Origin: Thiocystis violacea
Lineage (GTDB): Bacteria > Pseudomonadota > Gammaproteobacteria > Chromatiales > Chromatiaceae
Reading direction: 5' to 3'
NCBI RefSeq assembly: GCF_016583575.1
Contig: NZ_NRRG01000045.1
Coordinates: 1-45,024, forward strand
DNA: 45,024 nucleotides
The position numbers were made by a program, and so were the translations under genes. The notes beneath the pieces were generated by a model, which was not told the origin of the DNA, searched no databases, and saw nothing but the letters and a program-made list of their open reading frames with translations. Below, piece by piece: positions 32,252 to 42,138 of the stretch (positions are counted from its first letter, which is position 1; each line of letters opens with the position of its first letter).

Positions 32252-33256
32252 ATGAAGATACTCCTGGTCGACGACTCGAAATCCGCGCGCTATGCGTTGA
32301 GACTGCAACTCCAGCGTTACGGCGTGGAAGTGGATACCGCCGACTGTGCGGAATCCGCCTTCACGAAGCTCAAGACATCTCTCCCCGACGCCATCCTCAT
32401 GGATCATATGATGCCAGGGCTCAATGGCTTCGAGGCCCTGGAGGTCATTCGGGAAGACCCGCGTACCGCCGCCATCCCCGTGATCATGTGTACCTCGCAC
32501 GAGGAGCCGGAATTCGTCGCCACGGCGAAGAAAAAGGGCGTCTTCGGCATCCTGCCGAAATCCGCCGCGCCCGAGCTGCTGCCGGAGATGATGGAGCGGC
32601 TGCAAGACAAGCTGAAGGCTGGAACCGGACGGGCACCCGCCGTGGAGCCAAGCTCCGCGACCAGCGCGCCGGCGGACCGGGGACCGTCGAACGAGGCGAT
32701 CACAAAACTGGTGGACAACCGCCTGGAACAGCGTCTGTCCAAGCTGCTCCCGCCCCTGGTCGAGGAACTGCGCCGCGACCTGACCGAGAGCATCCTGAAC
32801 GAATCCCATCGGATGATGGAGCAACGCCTAAGCTCCGAGCAGACCGCCAAGCGCTCGGCGGCGCCTCAGCCCACGATGGCGGATCTCCAGGCCATCTCGA
32901 CACGCCTCGCCACGGAGACCCTGCCCGACCTCATCAAACGCGCCATTCTGGCCGAGCGCGGCGTCATCATGGAATCGCTGGAGAAATATCTGCGCGATGT
33001 CCAGCCACGCGCGGGGGCGAGCGGATCGGGCACCCAGGAAGACAGCCAGGACATCGCCCTCAAGGCGGTTAGCATGGCGCGACGTGAATCCCAGGAAACC
33101 CTCAAGACCGCGCTCGGCGCCTCGCAACAATCCATCCAGGCCCTGGAGCAGGGTCTGCAAAAGGCCATGGGCAAGGTCTACGGACTCGTCGCACTCGCCG
33201 CCGTGCTTGGGATGGGCGCGGCCGGCCTGGTTTATTACCTGCTCAAGCTGGCCTGA
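32252..33256 (+). CDS. Response regulator receiver protein with C-terminal membrane anchor
   Basis: The 334-residue protein has a receiver domain (1-120; Asp7, Asp8, phosphoacceptor Asp51 in ILMDHMMPG, Lys103). A hydrophilic, mostly helical middle (about 140-305, likely coiled coil) follows, and a single membrane helix lies at the extreme C-terminus (309-331, LVALAAVLGMGAAGLVYYLL). No DNA-binding or enzymatic output is visible. A tail-anchored receiver could tether a phosphorylation-dependent partner to the membrane. I chose the ATG at 32252, with GGAAG about 11 bases upstream; a TTG at 32234 is an alternative. The gene is divergent from pgl and stands alone. Confidence 0.85.
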   Translation: MKILLVDDSKSARYALRLQLQRYGVEVDTADCAESAFTKLKTSLPDAILMDHMMPGLNGFEALEVIREDPRTAAIPVIMCTSHEEPEFVATAKKKGVFGILPKSAAPELLPEMMERLQDKLKAGTGRAPAVEPSSATSAPADRGPSNEAITKLVDNRLEQRLSKLLPPLVEELRRDLTESILNESHRMMEQRLSSEQTAKRSAAPQPTMADLQAISTRLATETLPDLIKRAILAERGVIMESLEKYLRDVQPRAGASGSGTQEDSQDIALKAVSMARRESQETLKTALGASQQSIQALEQGLQKAMGKVYGLVALAAVLGMGAAGLVYYLLKLA

Positions 33257-33302
33257 AAGGTCGGCCAGACGCCCCGCGTAAGGAATCACCCGATTCCAAC
33301 GC

Positions 33303-33408
33303 GGGTAGTGCTCCAATCCGAAGGATGGGCAGAGCGAGAGCGACACCCATCCTGTACGCTCCGAGGCTCAAGATGAAAGGATGGGGCGAGCGCGGCGAGG
33401 CCCATCCT
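33303..33408. repeat. AGGATGGG hairpin repeats, copies D and E (inverted relative to copy A)
   Basis: Two hairpins, 33322-33353 and 33378-33408, each pair AGGATGGG with CCCATCCT. They are flanked by GGGTAGTGCTCCA (33303-33315) and TGTACGCTCCGAGGCTCAAG+A (33353-33373), which are exact inverted copies of blocks at 2959-2971 and 2881-2901. Confidence 0.75.
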
Positions 33409-33526
33409 CCACGCGCGGATCCTCTCGATTGGGGCACCGCCGTCTTTACTAATCAGTGGCCCTGATCGCACTCTGAGGTTCCCTTTATCAAAACTCCTTC
33501 GTCAATCCGTTGGAACAGAACATACA

Positions 33527-33555
33527 AGGATGGGTAGAGCGAAGCGAGACCCATC
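33527..33555. repeat. AGGATGGG hairpin repeat, copy F
   Basis: AGGATGGGTAGAGCGAAGCG followed by AGACCCATC forms an imperfect hairpin. The downstream bases CGATCCCCGCGCC resemble those after copy G at 33814, so the repeat unit is longer than the hairpin. Confidence 0.7.
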
Positions 33556-33592
33556 GATCCCCGCGCCGACATGACCGATTCGCACCCAAACA

Positions 33593-33748
33593 AATAAGCC
33601 CCGCCTCCTCAAGGCGTTCAAAGGTAAGGCGTTGGCCGGGAAGATCGACGAACCGCGCGCCGAAACCGAGCGGGCATTGGCCACCAAGGAAGCCGCCTTA
33701 GCCGAAATCGAACGACTCAAAGCCCTACTTCAACCCCAAACGGATTAG
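33593..33748 (+). pseudogene. 3' remnant of an unidentified coding region between two repeats
   Basis: The frame reads NKPRLLKAFKGKALAGKIDE and then a Glu/Ala/Leu-rich helix (ALATKEAALAEIERLKALLQ) to a TAG at 33746. This is coding-like and resembles the coiled-coil tail of Uma2-type or similar nuclease-fold proteins, a weak resemblance. There is no start codon or upstream domain. It is bracketed by repeat copies F and G, which suggests deletion or insertion through the repeats. Confidence 0.35.
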
Positions 33749-33813
33749 CGCAAGCCAGGGTTTCACGACGAGCGACCATCGACCCACTCCAGCAACCCCC
33801 AAGCGTCGTAGTC

Positions 33814-33844
33814 GTAGGATGGGTAGAGCGAAGCGAAACCCATC
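33814..33844. repeat. AGGATGGG hairpin repeat, copy G
   Basis: GTAGGATGGGTAGAGCGAAG with CGAAACCCATC repeats the sequence seen at 23871-23901 almost exactly. It belongs to the same dispersed family. Confidence 0.75.
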
Positions 33845-33878
33845 GAACCCCGCGCCAAGGTTCCAGGTTCCGCGCCAC

Positions 33879-33908
33879 AAAAAACGCCCCCGGTCTCCCG
33901 AGGGCGTT
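33879..33908 (-). terminator. Rho-independent terminator of the pilin operon
   Basis: On the minus strand an 11-bp stem with one mismatch (33898-33908 with 33883-33893) is followed directly by six T residues (33884-33879). It lies about 85 bases after the pilE stop and ends the minor-pilin operon. Confidence 0.85.
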
Positions 33909-33992
33909 CCATGAGGCGTTGGAGCGATAGTCACCGCATCTCGGGCACAACGACGACTCAACCCCGACATCAATCAGACCGTCCGCCGAACC

Positions 33993-34439
33993 TCATCGGC
34001 GCCAGCAGGTTGCCGCATCATAGCCCGTGGCGGCGTCAACCACGTTTTTCCGTCCCCAATGATTGATCGTCAGACTGCCGCATTTATCTTTATGCTGAAC
34101 GCTATCTTCTTTAGGTACAGCGCGAAACTCGAAGGAGGTTTCATCGGACGTTCCTTCAGGTTTAAATTCATAGCGATTCGGCATATCGCCTTCCACCGCG
34201 CATCCGGAATTGCTCAGTGGATCTGGATCACCTGGAGGCGCATAGCTGGAGCTACCGGTATAGCGCCGCTCCATACGGTTCGCGATTTCCAGCAGACAGC
34301 CTGCGGCATTGGCGCGCCAAGATTTGAGTACATGCTCTTGGTACGAAGGATAAGCAATCGCCGCCAGAATACCGACAATGGCGACAGTGATCATTAGCTC
34401 AATCAGAGTGAAGCCAGGATGCCAGGAACGCTTGACCAT
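33993..34439 (-). CDS. pilE: Type IV pilin-like protein PilE (minor pilin)
   Basis: The 148-residue prepilin has a short leader MVKRSWHPG, cleaved by PilD before Phe10 in [20 protein letters not shown], with the conserved Glu5 of the mature protein. Cys-containing C-terminal sequence ([10 protein letters not shown] and AATCWRR) forms the expected disulfide loop. It would be a minor pilin acting with FimU, PilV, PilW and PilX in pilus priming. The ATG at 34439 has AAGGA eight bases upstream; the longer frame overlaps pilY1 and delays the leader, so it is rejected. It is the last gene of the operon. Confidence 0.92.
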   Translation of the reverse strand: MVKRSWHPGFTLIELMITVAIVGILAAIAYPSYQEHVLKSWRANAAGCLLEIANRMERRYTGSSSYAPPGDPDPLSNSGCAVEGDMPNRYEFKPEGTSDETSFEFRAVPKEDSVQHKDKCGSLTINHWGRKNVVDAATGYDAATCWRR

Positions 34440-34519
34440 TAGGTTGTCCTTTGGATGATCAGACTGTGATTCGCCCACCGCCATCGGAACGACAGCGGCG
34501 GGCGAAGATGGACGAAGCC

Positions 34520-37500
34520 TCAGCGCAGTTGGCGCCAACTTTGGCGAGGTGGGCCGCCGGGCAGTTTGCGTTCGTTCAGTAGAATCACATCGGTACCGCT
34601 TCCTCCGGTGGATACCGAACCGCCGAAGTCTGTCGTGAAGCCGATGTAGGGAACCAACGAGGCATCCGCATCGGGATCATCAGGATCCGCGATCTTCTTG
34701 ACATCATCAATGTCGAAGACACCATCTTCGTTGACGTCAAAGCGCGTCCAATCGGAAATCCCACCAGTCAGCGAATCAAGCATGAAAATCCAGCGGTAAG
34801 CCGTGCCAGCCATGCAAGGGTCATCCGACGCCGTGGGTACGATGCTGGTGAACACTGCCTCACCACTGCCGGGAATGATGCCCGCCTGATAATTGATGCG
34901 CTCCCCCTGCGCGCCATCCACGGGCGAGATCAAGTCCACGTACCAGCCGCGATGCGTTGCCCAACTGATCGTGTTATTCGAAACAATCCGCCATTTTCTT
35001 TCGCCGATGACATCCTCATACAGAAACTCCTGCTCCAGTAAAGCCGCCCGGTTCGTGGTCGATCCGCCGGTCCAAGCCAGAGTATCGGTTTCAGTTTTCA
35101 GCTTGGCATTATCCCAAACACCATAGGCTGTCTGTCCCAGCAAATTGGTCGGATCGCTGGTGCGCATATACTGGCCCGTGCCAAAGACAACGAGATTGCC
35201 TCCCTCTGGATGCTTGGTGAAATTCACGGCAGCGGTAATCGGTTGTCTATTGCCATTGGCATCCTGGGCAACAAAGAGTGGGGCACCGTTGGAGGCCAGG
35301 GCAAGCGCATTACCCGTCAGGTTGAATTTCCAGAGATTGCCCTTTAGGTCACCGGCATAGGCGCCAGCGATCTGTTGGTCGCTGTCGAGCACCAAGGCCG
35401 CTCCCGCGAGACCGTTATCGGCGTCGGTCGACACAGTCAATTTGTCAATCAGCGCACCCGTTAGGGCATTGGTAACGAACAGGGTCGCGCCAGTACCGCT
35501 GTCGAAGCCGTTGCCGAATACCGCCACCAATTGGCCTTTCCAATATCCAATCGCAGGTGTCGGCGGCATCTGCCCGACCATGTAGCCGAGTTCCTTATAA
35601 TCCGGCCCATCGAAGGCCGTATTGTCTTCCGGCTGGCTCGTATCCGAAATCTCCCACAGCACATCCTCGGCCGCGAAGTTCTCGGGGTCGCTCACATCCA
35701 GTGCGAACACGGCCCGACCTCCAGCACCCAGGGTACCAATCAGGATGGATTGGTCGTCGGCATGCGCAATGGATGCCGAACCATCGACGTAATAGCGATG
35801 GGTATAGCCCTGGCTGGTGAGATTGGCCAGCGCCGGAAAGACGGCATTTGGCACGTAAGCGAAGGTTTCGGAACCATCCGCCGCGTCAAAGGCATGCAGC
35901 ATGCCGTCATTGGCGCCGACATAGAGCGTATCCGTGCCTTTATCGTACACGGGATTGGAGTTGACGATGTCTCCCAAGACGTAATCACGCTCGCGAAAAT
36001 CGGTATCGCCCGACCCTTCACGAGTGGAATCTCCACGCAACCAACCGAGCACGGCGGCCTGTTCGGTCTCATCCGCGCCCAAGGCGTCCTGCTGAGCCGC
36101 AGTCAACGTACCCCAGGTAAAGGCTATGCCGGCCGCATCCCTGTCCGCGTCGCCCGGATCGAAGGTAAAAATGTTTCTGTCGGCGTGCGGCGGTAAACCG
36201 ACGGTGTCGGTGTTCCAGACTTCCTGGCTCAGTTTTCCATTCGCATCCACTTCCGACGCGATGACCGTGCCGCTCCAATCCTTGCTGTCGAACTTTGCCA
36301 GAAAGGCGCGTGTATCCGTGTCGATCCGGACGCTATCCACCGAGATCGACGAAGCAGAAGATTTACCGAGCAGGATCATGCTCTCGAAAGCGGTTTCCAG
36401 TTGCTTTTGCAAGGTGCCGGCATTGGTCACCAGAAAGTAATTTGGCGATGCCTCGCTACGAGCTAGACCCTCATTGCCCTCCGAGCCGTACTTGGCGGCG
36501 TACCAAAGCGGATTCTCCAGAACCGTGGCGACATTAGACGCACCGCTTACCTCGAACGTCCGTGTCGCGAACAGCGGTAATGGATTACTACAAGCGGTTG
36601 CCGGAGAGCCGCCCGCGCAGTCGCCGGGCTCGAGCCCTGAGCGCGTGTCAAGGAAATAGCTCTGATCGCCGGCCTCGCTCGTATCAACGTCACGAACCTC
36701 CAGATAAACGCCATCCTTGGTCGTACCGGAGATCACGTAACCCATGTGTTGAACAATGCCGCCCGCCGCATACTGCGAACTCAAGGTGACAACCAACTCT
36801 TCAGTACCGTCATCGTCAGCATCCTTGACCTCTAGCGTGTACGCGACAATCGCGTCCATGTCATGATCGGCGCCCTGCTCGACATCCTCGTAGTTGATGC
36901 GGAATTTGATGGAAGGAAGTCCATCATTAATCTCAGGATCCGCATCCGAACCGTCCTCCGCGGTATTCGCGAATTGCTCGATAAAGAAGTCGACTATAGT
37001 ATTTGTCGGCTGAAATTTACCTTCAGTAGGATCAATTCCACTTGAATCCCATTTCACCGACTTGGCAAACGGGACCAGCGTCACCCTAGAATCACCGACC
37101 GGAATCTCGATTCGAGGCAAGGGAGAGGCAAGGGCGACCGCGAACGTATTGATGTCCTGTTTGTCCTCGATATCGCTTCGCAAATCGTTATTAAAAGCGT
37201 AACGGGCGATCCCGGCGGTATAATAACCACCCTCCTTGGTCGGCTCCGAAGGTGACAGCCCCCTTATGGATCCCAGCCCAGTAACACTCTTGGCGCTAGG
37301 CGCGCCATCATATTCCGTTCCAGATTGCCCGATAAAATGCTCGCTAACAGTCCTACCTTCCTCTGCCCAGATCGCATTAGCCTCATTAGTTGCATTCAGC
37401 CCTGGAAAAACACCAGGGAAACTTCCAAAAGCACTACTAATACCTGGCACCTGATCGGTATCATAGGATGGATTGACGTCGCTGATAATAAGTTGAACGC

Positions 37501-39517
37501 CCGGAGAGCAGTATAGATCAGTGGCCTTACCCTCGGTAACTCCAGTCTCCGCGTTCACGGTATAGGTGTAATAAGGATCTCGCCAGTCAGGGGCCGGAAA
37601 TTCAAGCGAGGTATTGAGAGGGTGCTGTAGAGGAACGACCTCCTTCTTATTGGTAAGGCTCGGAGTAAACTCATAGGTCGACGACTTGCCCTGGCCTGAA
37701 AAATAGCGAAGCGTCTCATAAACCATTTCCCCGATCGGGTTACCCCAGTCGGGATATTTTTTAGTCGATGTCGACATTGGGAACTTCGTTTCATGACTCA
37801 CATAATAGTAAGCATCGCCTCTCCCAAAATCGACCACACGCATTCGATCGATTGTCTTGACAATACCCAGGAGATCCGTGAACTGACCCGTTTGCGTATT
37901 GATTTCATTTTGGAAGCTCTCGATATTCTTCCGCAAGAGACCGCCACGGGTGTTGTAAGGATGGGTGTAGGATCCGGTGAGCAGACCAAACATCATCTCG
38001 TTGTTTTCACCGTAACGCTGCAATACCCCCACAGGTTTCATGGTGCCGGCAGGATAGGTTTTGCAAACGGCATCTGGATACGTCTTATTACAAACCTCCA
38101 CACGGACAAAATAGTCGACCATAGTCGAGGCGGGCACCGTCCGCTCCATGCTATAGGTAGTGATCTGCGGAACGCTGCCTGTCTCGCCTAAAGGACCACG
38201 CAAACTGAGAGCTGGGACGGTTGCCCAAACGCCGCCCGCCGGCTTCCAAAGGAGTTGGTAACTATCGCCGCCAGTGATCTCCTCATGATGGAAAGACAGA
38301 TCGTGCCATCCCGCTTCGAGCGTTACGGTTCCAATGAGGTGAGGATTCGTATCGCCGTCAATGCCACCAACGCTATTAGCAATTCCATCGGATCCATAGA
38401 CAATAGTGGTAGCGGTTCCTGTCTTTGCGGCATGTCCGTTATACCAATACGCCGCAAGCACGCCATCAATATAGACTTCGACGGCATCGTCGCCATTAGT
38501 CGCGAATACATAATCACCAGCGGTCGGCGCATATATCTTGCCTTCAATGGTGGTTAGATAATATTCACCACCACTGCAAGGCGCTACACTACTATAAGGA
38601 TTCCCGGACCCGTTGATTAAGCCGTTCGTTATGTTTCCGCTGCCGCATTTTTGAGTATCGGTACCCCATTGGGTGATCAAATTCTGAAAACCTTCGGCAG
38701 TACTAGGATTAGTACCCTTAATAGGAACACTAGCCGTTGTGCAGCTCTTATTCGAACCATTATTGCAATTAGTGCCCGCAACGGGGTTTTCGATAGCTAC
38801 CCATTCCCATATCCGAAACTGCGAGTCGTTCAGCACGCGCATCCGCGGCTCCATGTTGCCGGATTTCAGTAGCGTGGTATTGGCGAATAGATGTCGCGTA
38901 CCTTCGGAGGGTGTCGAAAGAGGGGTATAGTCGCTGATTTCATAGCCATCATGCGCGGGACTATGGTATTCCTTGCCCCAGCTATGCGCATCCTGCGGAA
39001 TATAAGAGCGCTCCAGGACGGTTAGGCAATCATCCGGCAGGCAATCGTCGCCTTCGTCGCCCTCGTCGATGATACGACGCCCGCCATACAGCACCTTGCG
39101 CAGCGCATCTATTCGCGCGGTCGTGATATAGTTAAGAAAATCGCCACTCCAACTATCGCTGCATTTTTTATTCGTCGCGTTGCCGATCGGGCTGAATCGA
39201 TCATTAGTATAGCCGTAGCAGAGATTGGAGTCGAAATAGCCGAAATAGTCCACGTCCTCGGGTTTGTATCCGACGTCCAGGACGCCGTCACCGTTGAGAT
39301 CCGAAGCGTCATTGTACGCCTCGTAATAAAGAGTATGATCGCGCCCCATGACCAGCATGGTCAGCGGCGGAGCCGTGATGTCTCCACCCATGAATAGTGG
39401 ATACTGCGCTGGCTCGGAATACACCGAAGATGAAAAAGCCATGATGGCCAGGCCGAAGCACTGCAGCAGCGAACGGAACCTTAAGCCAGATTCGCGGTTG
39501 ACAATATTGATTATCAT
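34520..39517 (-). CDS. pilY1: PilY1-like pilus tip protein with inserted PA14-like domain
   Basis: From the ATG at 39517 (GGAG six bases upstream) the protein has 1665 residues and a signal peptide ending near residue 35. The N-terminal [19 protein letters not shown] segment replaces a von Willebrand A domain; no DxSxS metal site is visible. An EF-hand-like loop DLNGDGVLD follows (about 73-81). Residues about 318-440 ([44 protein letters not shown]) look like a PA14-type sugar-binding domain. The C-terminal propeller domain (from about 1170, [20 protein letters not shown]) includes [11 protein letters not shown], but the usual calcium loop there reads DSDQQIAGA and is degenerate. A second loop, DVNEDGVFD, lies at about 1594-1602. 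PilY1 sits at the pilus tip and acts in adhesion, priming and surface sensing. Confidence 0.93.
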   Translation of the reverse strand: MIINIVNRESGLRFRSLLQCFGLAIMAFSSSVYSEPAQYPLFMGGDITAPPLTMLVMGRDHTLYYEAYNDASDLNGDGVLDVGYKPEDVDYFGYFDSNLCYGYTNDRFSPIGNATNKKCSDSWSGDFLNYITTARIDALRKVLYGGRRIIDEGDEGDDCLPDDCLTVLERSYIPQDAHSWGKEYHSPAHDGYEISDYTPLSTPSEGTRHLFANTTLLKSGNMEPRMRVLNDSQFRIWEWVAIENPVAGTNCNNGSNKSCTTASVPIKGTNPSTAEGFQNLITQWGTDTQKCGSGNITNGLINGSGNPYSSVAPCSGGEYYLTTIEGKIYAPTAGDYVFATNGDDAVEVYIDGVLAAYWYNGHAAKTGTATTIVYGSDGIANSVGGIDGDTNPHLIGTVTLEAGWHDLSFHHEEITGGDSYQLLWKPAGGVWATVPALSLRGPLGETGSVPQITTYSMERTVPASTMVDYFVRVEVCNKTYPDAVCKTYPAGTMKPVGVLQRYGENNEMMFGLLTGSYTHPYNTRGGLLRKNIESFQNEINTQTGQFTDLLGIVKTIDRMRVVDFGRGDAYYYVSHETKFPMSTSTKKYPDWGNPIGEMVYETLRYFSGQGKSSTYEFTPSLTNKKEVVPLQHPLNTSLEFPAPDWRDPYYTYTVNAETGVTEGKATDLYCSPGVQLIISDVNPSYDTDQVPGISSAFGSFPGVFPGLNATNEANAIWAEEGRTVSEHFIGQSGTEYDGAPSAKSVTGLGSIRGLSPSEPTKEGGYYTAGIARYAFNNDLRSDIEDKQDINTFAVALASPLPRIEIPVGDSRVTLVPFAKSVKWDSSGIDPTEGKFQPTNTIVDFFIEQFANTAEDGSDADPEINDGLPSIKFRINYEDVEQGADHDMDAIVAYTLEVKDADDDGTEELVVTLSSQYAAGGIVQHMGYVISGTTKDGVYLEVRDVDTSEAGDQSYFLDTRSGLEPGDCAGGSPATACSNPLPLFATRTFEVSGASNVATVLENPLWYAAKYGSEGNEGLARSEASPNYFLVTNAGTLQKQLETAFESMILLGKSSASSISVDSVRIDTDTRAFLAKFDSKDWSGTVIASEVDANGKLSQEVWNTDTVGLPPHADRNIFTFDPGDADRDAAGIAFTWGTLTAAQQDALGADETEQAAVLGWLRGDSTREGSGDTDFRERDYVLGDIVNSNPVYDKGTDTLYVGANDGMLHAFDAADGSETFAYVPNAVFPALANLTSQGYTHRYYVDGSASIAHADDQSILIGTLGAGGRAVFALDVSDPENFAAEDVLWEISDTSQPEDNTAFDGPDYKELGYMVGQMPPTPAIGYWKGQLVAVFGNGFDSGTGATLFVTNALTGALIDKLTVSTDADNGLAGAALVLDSDQQIAGAYAGDLKGNLWKFNLTGNALALASNGAPLFVAQDANGNRQPITAAVNFTKHPEGGNLVVFGTGQYMRTSDPTNLLGQTAYGVWDNAKLKTETDTLAWTGGSTTNRAALLEQEFLYEDVIGERKWRIVSNNTISWATHRGWYVDLISPVDGAQGERINYQAGIIPGSGEAVFTSIVPTASDDPCMAGTAYRWIFMLDSLTGGISDWTRFDVNEDGVFDIDDVKKIADPDDPDADASLVPYIGFTTDFGGSVSTGGSGTDVILLNERKLPGGPPRQSWRQLR

Positions 39518-39668
39518 CACCTGCTCCTGAATACAAAAAATGAAATCCTGAAAACATCTAGGATCGCTGTTTACCGCTTATTGGCTTTTACAAGCCCGCC
39601 GACGCTGACTGCCATAGAGACCGAACAATAGCTCTTGTCGAAACAGCGACAAGACGACCTCGATCCCT
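39518..39668. other. pilX-pilY1 spacer
   Basis: The 151-base gap is the largest in the operon and AT-rich near the pilY1 start. It contains the pilY1 ribosome-binding site (GGAG) but no recognisable gene or clear hairpin. Confidence 0.5.
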
Positions 39669-40172
39669 TCAAAACCGCTTAAATACCGTTGATTGCAAAA
39701 CAACCGTCATCCCCTTGGGAGACTCGGCCTTTGCCGTGACGAAGTAGAATCCACCACAGGTTCCCTCGGCCTCCGCTTCCTCGCTCTCATCCTCGCTTTG
39801 CTGCGGCGGCACGCGAGTCAAGGCATAAGCCCTATGCGGAAAGACCGTATCGAGCTTAACCACATTAGCGTCATTCCAATCGGTATTATCCGGATCTGGT
39901 TGACCAGCGGTGTTGCTATCAAGAAACGTACAATCCTTATCGATTACCTGCAATTCTCCGGCCTGCAATGCGGCCTCGGCGTTTTGAAACACGAGGTTTC
40001 GATCACTGACATTGCCCGCCATTTTTTCCTGCATGGTCGAACTCTGAATCGCGGTCACGCCAACGATCGTCATCATCATCAGAAAAACGAGACCGATGAC
40101 AAGTACCACGCCGGCCTGTTTTTGTATGCTGTTTTGCCTATTCATGTGTTGCATTCCAATATGACGCGCCAT
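39669..40172 (-). CDS. pilX: Type IV pilus assembly protein PilX
   Basis: The protein has an N-terminal pilin-like helix (VVLVIGLVFLMMMTIVGVTA) with QAG before it, and then QSSTMQEKMAGNVSDRNLVFQNAEAALQAGE, the signature of PilX. Unlike most minor pilins it lacks Glu5. It is thought to help assemble and stabilise pili and promote cell contact. Starts at 40172, 40154 or 40145 are possible. I used 40172 because AGGGG lies five bases upstream, nine bases after the pilW stop; the family would also accept 40145. Confidence 0.88.
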   Translation of the reverse strand: MARHIGMQHMNRQNSIQKQAGVVLVIGLVFLMMMTIVGVTAIQSSTMQEKMAGNVSDRNLVFQNAEAALQAGELQVIDKDCTFLDSNTAGQPDPDNTDWNDANVVKLDTVFPHRAYALTRVPPQQSEDESEEAEAEGTCGGFYFVTAKAESPKGMTVVLQSTVFKRF

Positions 40173-40180
40173 CCGAACCC

Positions 40181-41623
40181 CTACAACTCGGAACTGGGGG
40201 GCTTTGTCCATTGATCGAGACCAAGGCAAGGCAGCTTGTTGCGCAGATAAACCGTCGATGTGAAGACTTGAAATAAGCGCTTTCGATCCGCCGCCGCCAA
40301 GGATGAGGCATCGAAAACGCCCGAGCCATCGCCGGCATCGGGGAAAGGCAGCTTCATGGCGCTATCGACGATGTTAGCGTGACTGTCATCCATGCTCCCG
40401 AGTAACAGGGACACTTTTACGGCGTTGACCTCGTTCCAGTTCGCGATTTGATCCGCAGTTTTATAATCGGTGAGATCGGGCTGATTTTCAGTAGCGCAAC
40501 TGGAGGCAAGGCTGTTGGTGCCATAGAGAAACTGCAAGCCATAGACGCCGGTAATAAGTTCCTCGGGATTTGGCTCGAATACATTTTTTCTGTAGAGAGA
40601 TGGCACACCGTCGCCGTTGTTTTGAACGTAATAAATATTCACTTGCAGACGGTAGATCGCGCCGATGGTATCCTCTATGAGATAGCGCTTATTCGTCGTC
40701 GCACATGCATTTGCCATGTCGATATCGCTAATATCATTGGCGTAGCGACTGCCAAGGCTGACGTTGATGTCAGGGTCGGGCGGACTCTCGTACTCCTGGT
40801 TGCCTGGCGGGGAATAGTCCAGATGGCCCAGTGAAAGTGGCTTGAATTCCAGTGTATGAAAGCCATCGCACGGTGTGTTTTTCCTGATATCGGTGATCTG
40901 AAAAACCGTGGCATGCTCGCAAGTGCTGGCGACCACAATATTTCCTATTTTGAGGTCTGCGGCATATTCATCCAGAATGACAAGAGGCGGAGACGGGGTC
41001 AGCGGGTCTTCATCGATGTCGTGCCGTATGATCGGAATTGGTCGACCAAACACCCGGCGACTGACAATCACGTCATGATCTTTGTTCGCATCATCGATGC
41101 CTAACTTGTCGAAAAGATCTAAGGTACTGATAAAAGCAGGGGGTGAGGACGGTACAAATGCGATCCCTTGACCGTCGAAACCTTCGATCGGGGCTTGATT
41201 ATTGATGTTGTATAACCACCAGTCCAGCGCTTCAGCGGTGGTGTCGGGGTTCGTGTTCACCGGATTGACCAGCGCGAGTGCGTTGTAGATTCTATACGTA
41301 TCATCCGAGAACCCGTACATCAGGCGCGCGGGCGAGAGTACTGCCGAAAGTTCTTTTTGCAGCATCAAGCTACGCTGACAACCGAGGAGCCCGGCCTGAC
41401 GCAGCTCTTGTGTCATCGTCTCCAGAACGTAACGTCCGTTTTCCTGCACGGCGCCAATCGCTCCGTTATTGGTATAGCTTTGCTTGCTGCCGACAAACAG
41501 GGACAGAATACCGCCCGTGAGAAAGAGCCCAACGGTCATGGCGACGAGTATTTCGACCAGCGTAAAACCCTGCTGAGGCGACGTGCGAGTCCAGCGAAAT
41601 AAGCCGACATTTTGAGTATTCAT
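40181..41623 (-). CDS. pilW: Type IV pilus assembly protein PilW
   Basis: The 480-residue protein has a prepilin leader ending in G before FTLVEILVAMTVGLFLTGGI, then AVQENGRYVLETMTQELRQAGLLGC, typical of PilW. The C-terminal part is long, with VNAVKVSLLLGS near the end. PilW is a minor pilin needed for pilus biogenesis together with PilV, PilX and FimU. The start overlaps pilV by ATGA (41620-41623). Confidence 0.93.
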   Translation of the reverse strand: MNTQNVGLFRWTRTSPQQGFTLVEILVAMTVGLFLTGGILSLFVGSKQSYTNNGAIGAVQENGRYVLETMTQELRQAGLLGCQRSLMLQKELSAVLSPARLMYGFSDDTYRIYNALALVNPVNTNPDTTAEALDWWLYNINNQAPIEGFDGQGIAFVPSSPPAFISTLDLFDKLGIDDANKDHDVIVSRRVFGRPIPIIRHDIDEDPLTPSPPLVILDEYAADLKIGNIVVASTCEHATVFQITDIRKNTPCDGFHTLEFKPLSLGHLDYSPPGNQEYESPPDPDINVSLGSRYANDISDIDMANACATTNKRYLIEDTIGAIYRLQVNIYYVQNNGDGVPSLYRKNVFEPNPEELITGVYGLQFLYGTNSLASSCATENQPDLTDYKTADQIANWNEVNAVKVSLLLGSMDDSHANIVDSAMKLPFPDAGDGSGVFDASSLAAADRKRLFQVFTSTVYLRNKLPCLGLDQWTKPPSSEL

Positions 41624-42138
41624 AATTGGATAGTGATCTCGAATTCGTCTCTTAGATCTTCACCAGAATCAGTGTCCTCTTGGTCGTCTGGCTCTTCCTC
41701 CCCAGCTTCGATCGCGCGTGCGCGTGACTCGTCCCAAGAGATTTTGATTCTGACACTATCTGCTAACAGCTCGATCTCGCGCTGAGCGCTGCTAGAGAAC
41801 AAACAGGAAATTCGATTCTCCCATTCGCTCAAATCGTCTTTCGCTACGGGGCCGATATCCGAACGCGAGAATTCTTCGTCACAGTCATCTAGAGCTTCGC
41901 TAATGGGGACATATCCGGAAGCGTTGGCGGCGTTGGCGCGAATCGCATCGGCAATCTCATAGGCCAGGCTCGCCGCTTGGCTACGCTGATAGGCGCTGTA
42001 ATTGAGCTTTTGCGAAATGGCCTGCAAGCCAGCTAGACCAAGCAGGCCGATGGAAAGCACCAGCGCGGCGATCAAAACCTCAATGAGCGTAAAGCCCTGC
42101 TGATGCTTGTCATTCGCTCTGAAACCGATCGCTTTCAT
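41620..42138 (-). CDS. pilV: Type IV pilus modification protein PilV
   Basis: The 172-residue protein has a leader ending QQG before FTLIEVLIAALVLSIGLLGLAGLQ, with Glu5 present. The helix is followed by AYQRSQAASLAYEIADAIRAN, typical of PilV. I chose the ATG at 42138, which overlaps the fimU stop by ATGA; an ATG two codons earlier (42144) is also possible. The C-terminal end is unusually rich in Glu and Asp (AGEEEPDDQEDTDSGED). Confidence 0.92.
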   Translation of the reverse strand: MKAIGFRANDKHQQGFTLIEVLIAALVLSIGLLGLAGLQAISQKLNYSAYQRSQAASLAYEIADAIRANAANASGYVPISEALDDCDEEFSRSDIGPVAKDDLSEWENRISCLFSSSAQREIELLADSVRIKISWDESRARAIEAGEEEPDDQEDTDSGEDLRDEFEITIQL

